The notes under the pieces: generated by a model | The model's input: only the letters and a program-made list of their open reading frames with translations | What the model was told of the DNA's origin: nothing | Database searches by the model: none | Made by a program: the position numbers and the translations under genes | Shown: in pieces, positions 4,716 to 5,837 of the stretch | Position numbering within the stretch: the stretch's first letter is position 1 | Layout of the letters: every line of letters begins with the position of its first letter | Assembly (NCBI GenBank): GCA_041591895.1 | Contig: JBFHRE010000148.1 | Span: 1-5,837 of the forward strand | Reading direction: 5' to 3' | DNA: 5,837 nt | From: JBFHRE01 sp041591895 | Lineage (GTDB): Bacteria; Actinomycetota; Acidimicrobiia; Spongiisociales; ZC4RG35

Positions 4716-5837
4716 GCCTGCGCGTCGCCCGCAGGATCGTCTGCCCGGGCTCGGGCTCAGGAGCAAGATCATCTTGCGCACCGGCGCAATCGGTCTGCTC
4801 GTGTCGGTGTTGTTCGGGTTGGTCACCTATGCCGCAGTGCGTCGCGTGTTGCTCGAGGACCGTGAGACGCTCGCAGTCGAGCAGGCGACCGGAAACGCCC
4901 GCCTCGTGACCGCGGCGCTGCGCGGAGACGAGGCCAATCCCAACGACGTCCTCGCCGCCCTCCGGCCCCCAATCCGGTCGACTCCGCTGCTCCTCAGAGG
5001 TGGTGAGTGGTTCGCGGCATCCCTGCAGGTGCGCCCCGAGGATCTGCCGGACGCTCTGACGCGGCTGACCGATCGGGGTGATGCCGGCATCCAGCGAGGG
5101 TTCGTGAACGACACGCCTGCCGTCGTGGTGGGCGTACCGCTGCCTGCCGAAGCCGGTTCGTACTTCGAGGTGTTCTCGTTGGGCGATCTGGAGGCCACCC
5201 TGATCACGTTGCAGCGGTCGCTCTTCCTTGCCGGCCTGATCGCTACGGCCGCCGGTGTCGGCCTGGGTGGATGGATGGCCCAGCGCGTGGTTCGGCCGCT
5301 GCGGCAGGTCACTGCCGTCGCCCGTCTCATCGCCGACGGTGAGCTCGAGTCGCGACTCGACGAGAGGATCGACGTGGATCTGAAGGTGCTGTCGAACGCG
5401 TTCAATCGAATGGCCGACACCCTCCAGGCCCGCATCGCAAGGGAGGCCCGATTCGCCTCCGATGTCGCCCACGAGCTTCGGACGCCGCTGACCAGTCTCC
5501 TCACCTCGCTGGCCGTCTTGGAGCATCGGCGCCAAGAGCTGTCTCCCGAAGGACGGGAGGCACTGGGCATCCTCACCGCCGACGTCGCACGCCTACGGCA
5601 CACCGTCGCCGATCTGACCGAAATCGCCCAACACGACGCCGGGGTCGTGACGGTCGACCTCGAGGTCCAGCCGGTCGCGGCCGTGATCGGTGGTCTTCTC
5701 AACCGGTTTCGCCGCCCCGACCTGGCAGTGGACATCGACACCAAGGCGACGAGAAGCCTGGTGCGGGTCGATGAGAACCGGCTGGAGCGTGTGCTCGCCA
5801 ACCTGCTCGAGAACGCGGATACCCATGGAGGTGGTGC
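4699..5837 (+). CDS. Membrane sensor histidine kinase, 3' partial
   Basis: The frame opens at ATG 4699, inside the end of the response regulator, and runs without a stop to the window end (379 complete codons). It is the cognate kinase of that regulator. After a basic N-terminus come TM1 (about 28-47, TGAIGLLVSVLFGLVTYAAV), an extracytoplasmic sensor loop of about 127 residues without cysteines, TM2 (about 175-194), a HAMP domain (about 195-247, RVVRPLRQV), and the dimerisation/phosphoacceptor domain with His258 in DVAHELRTPLTSL. The ATPase domain has begun: NLLENADTHGGG, with Asn372, is its N-box; the G boxes lie beyond the edge. The family usually has about 450-500 residues. The sensor loop ends with VPLPAEAGSYFEVFSL, suggestive of a Cache/PAS-like periplasmic fold, but the ligand is unknown. 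The ribosome binding site is weak (GGCAGG, close to the ATG), consistent with translation coupled to the regulator. Confidence 0.95.
   Translation, partial: MTATTEPARRPQDRLPGLGLRSKIILRTGAIGLLVSVLFGLVTYAAVRRVLLEDRETLAVEQATGNARLVTAALRGDEANPNDVLAALRPPIRSTPLLLRGGEWFAASLQVRPEDLPDALTRLTDRGDAGIQRGFVNDTPAVVVGVPLPAEAGSYFEVFSLGDLEATLITLQRSLFLAGLIATAAGVGLGGWMAQRVVRPLRQVTAVARLIADGELESRLDERIDVDLKVLSNAFNRMADTLQARIAREARFASDVAHELRTPLTSLLTSLAVLEHRRQELSPEGREALGILTADVARLRHTVADLTEIAQHDAGVVTVDLEVQPVAAVIGGLLNRFRRPDLAVDIDTKATRSLVRVDENRLERVLANLLENADTHGGG

Noticed and set aside
4468..5535. Open frame on the minus strand (355 codons)
   Set aside because: It is antisense to both the response-regulator winged helix and the kinase; its low-complexity Gln/Gly/Arg-rich translation matches nothing recognisable.
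4827..5801. Long open frame on the minus strand (324 codons)
   Set aside because: It is antisense to the histidine kinase, whose TM, HAMP, His-box and N-box motifs read cleanly on the plus strand. The minus translation is rich in Arg, Ser and Thr with no family resemblance, as expected of a GC-rich shadow.

Overview
The window is high-GC DNA, with G or C in most third codon positions. The histidine-kinase and response-regulator sequences have an actinobacterial look, so an Actinomycetota host is the best guess; this is inferred from style, not from a marker gene. No mobile elements, CRISPR arrays, tRNAs or rRNAs were seen.

Layout: (1) Positions 1-1476, plus strand: the C-terminal three quarters or so of an S9-family (prolyl-oligopeptidase-like) serine peptidase that begins before the window. 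It converges on the next gene with a 16-bp gap, and a perfect 8-bp inverted repeat there probably terminates transcription both ways. (2) Positions 3793-1493, minus strand: a tight two-gene operon. First comes a small 151-aa protein related to the Fe-S subunit NuoB of complex I and the small subunits of [NiFe] hydrogenases. Twelve bases later comes a 610-aa Kef-type (CPA2) monovalent cation:proton antiporter with a C-terminal TrkA-N/RCK domain. The stop codon of the first gene lies inside the ribosome binding site of the second, which starts at TTG. (3) Positions 3794-3989: a divergent control region with three GTGAC elements on an 11-bp grid, a candidate promoter and two notable palindromic sites. 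(4) Positions 3990-4715 and 4699-5837, plus strand: an OmpR-family response regulator and an overlapping membrane sensor histidine kinase, the latter cut by the window end.

Main point of interest: an orphan NuoB-like protein sits directly upstream of a Kef-like antiporter. In enterobacteria that position is held by the flavin oxidoreductase-like ancillary proteins KefF and KefG. All four cysteines expected to hold a [4Fe-4S] cluster can be matched, although the residues around them differ from complex I. No catalytic large subunit or other complex I gene is in the window. The working hypothesis is a redox-gated ion antiporter module whose expression is set by the divergent two-component system through the 11-bp-phased sites. 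This is inferred from gene order and motifs and is not demonstrated.
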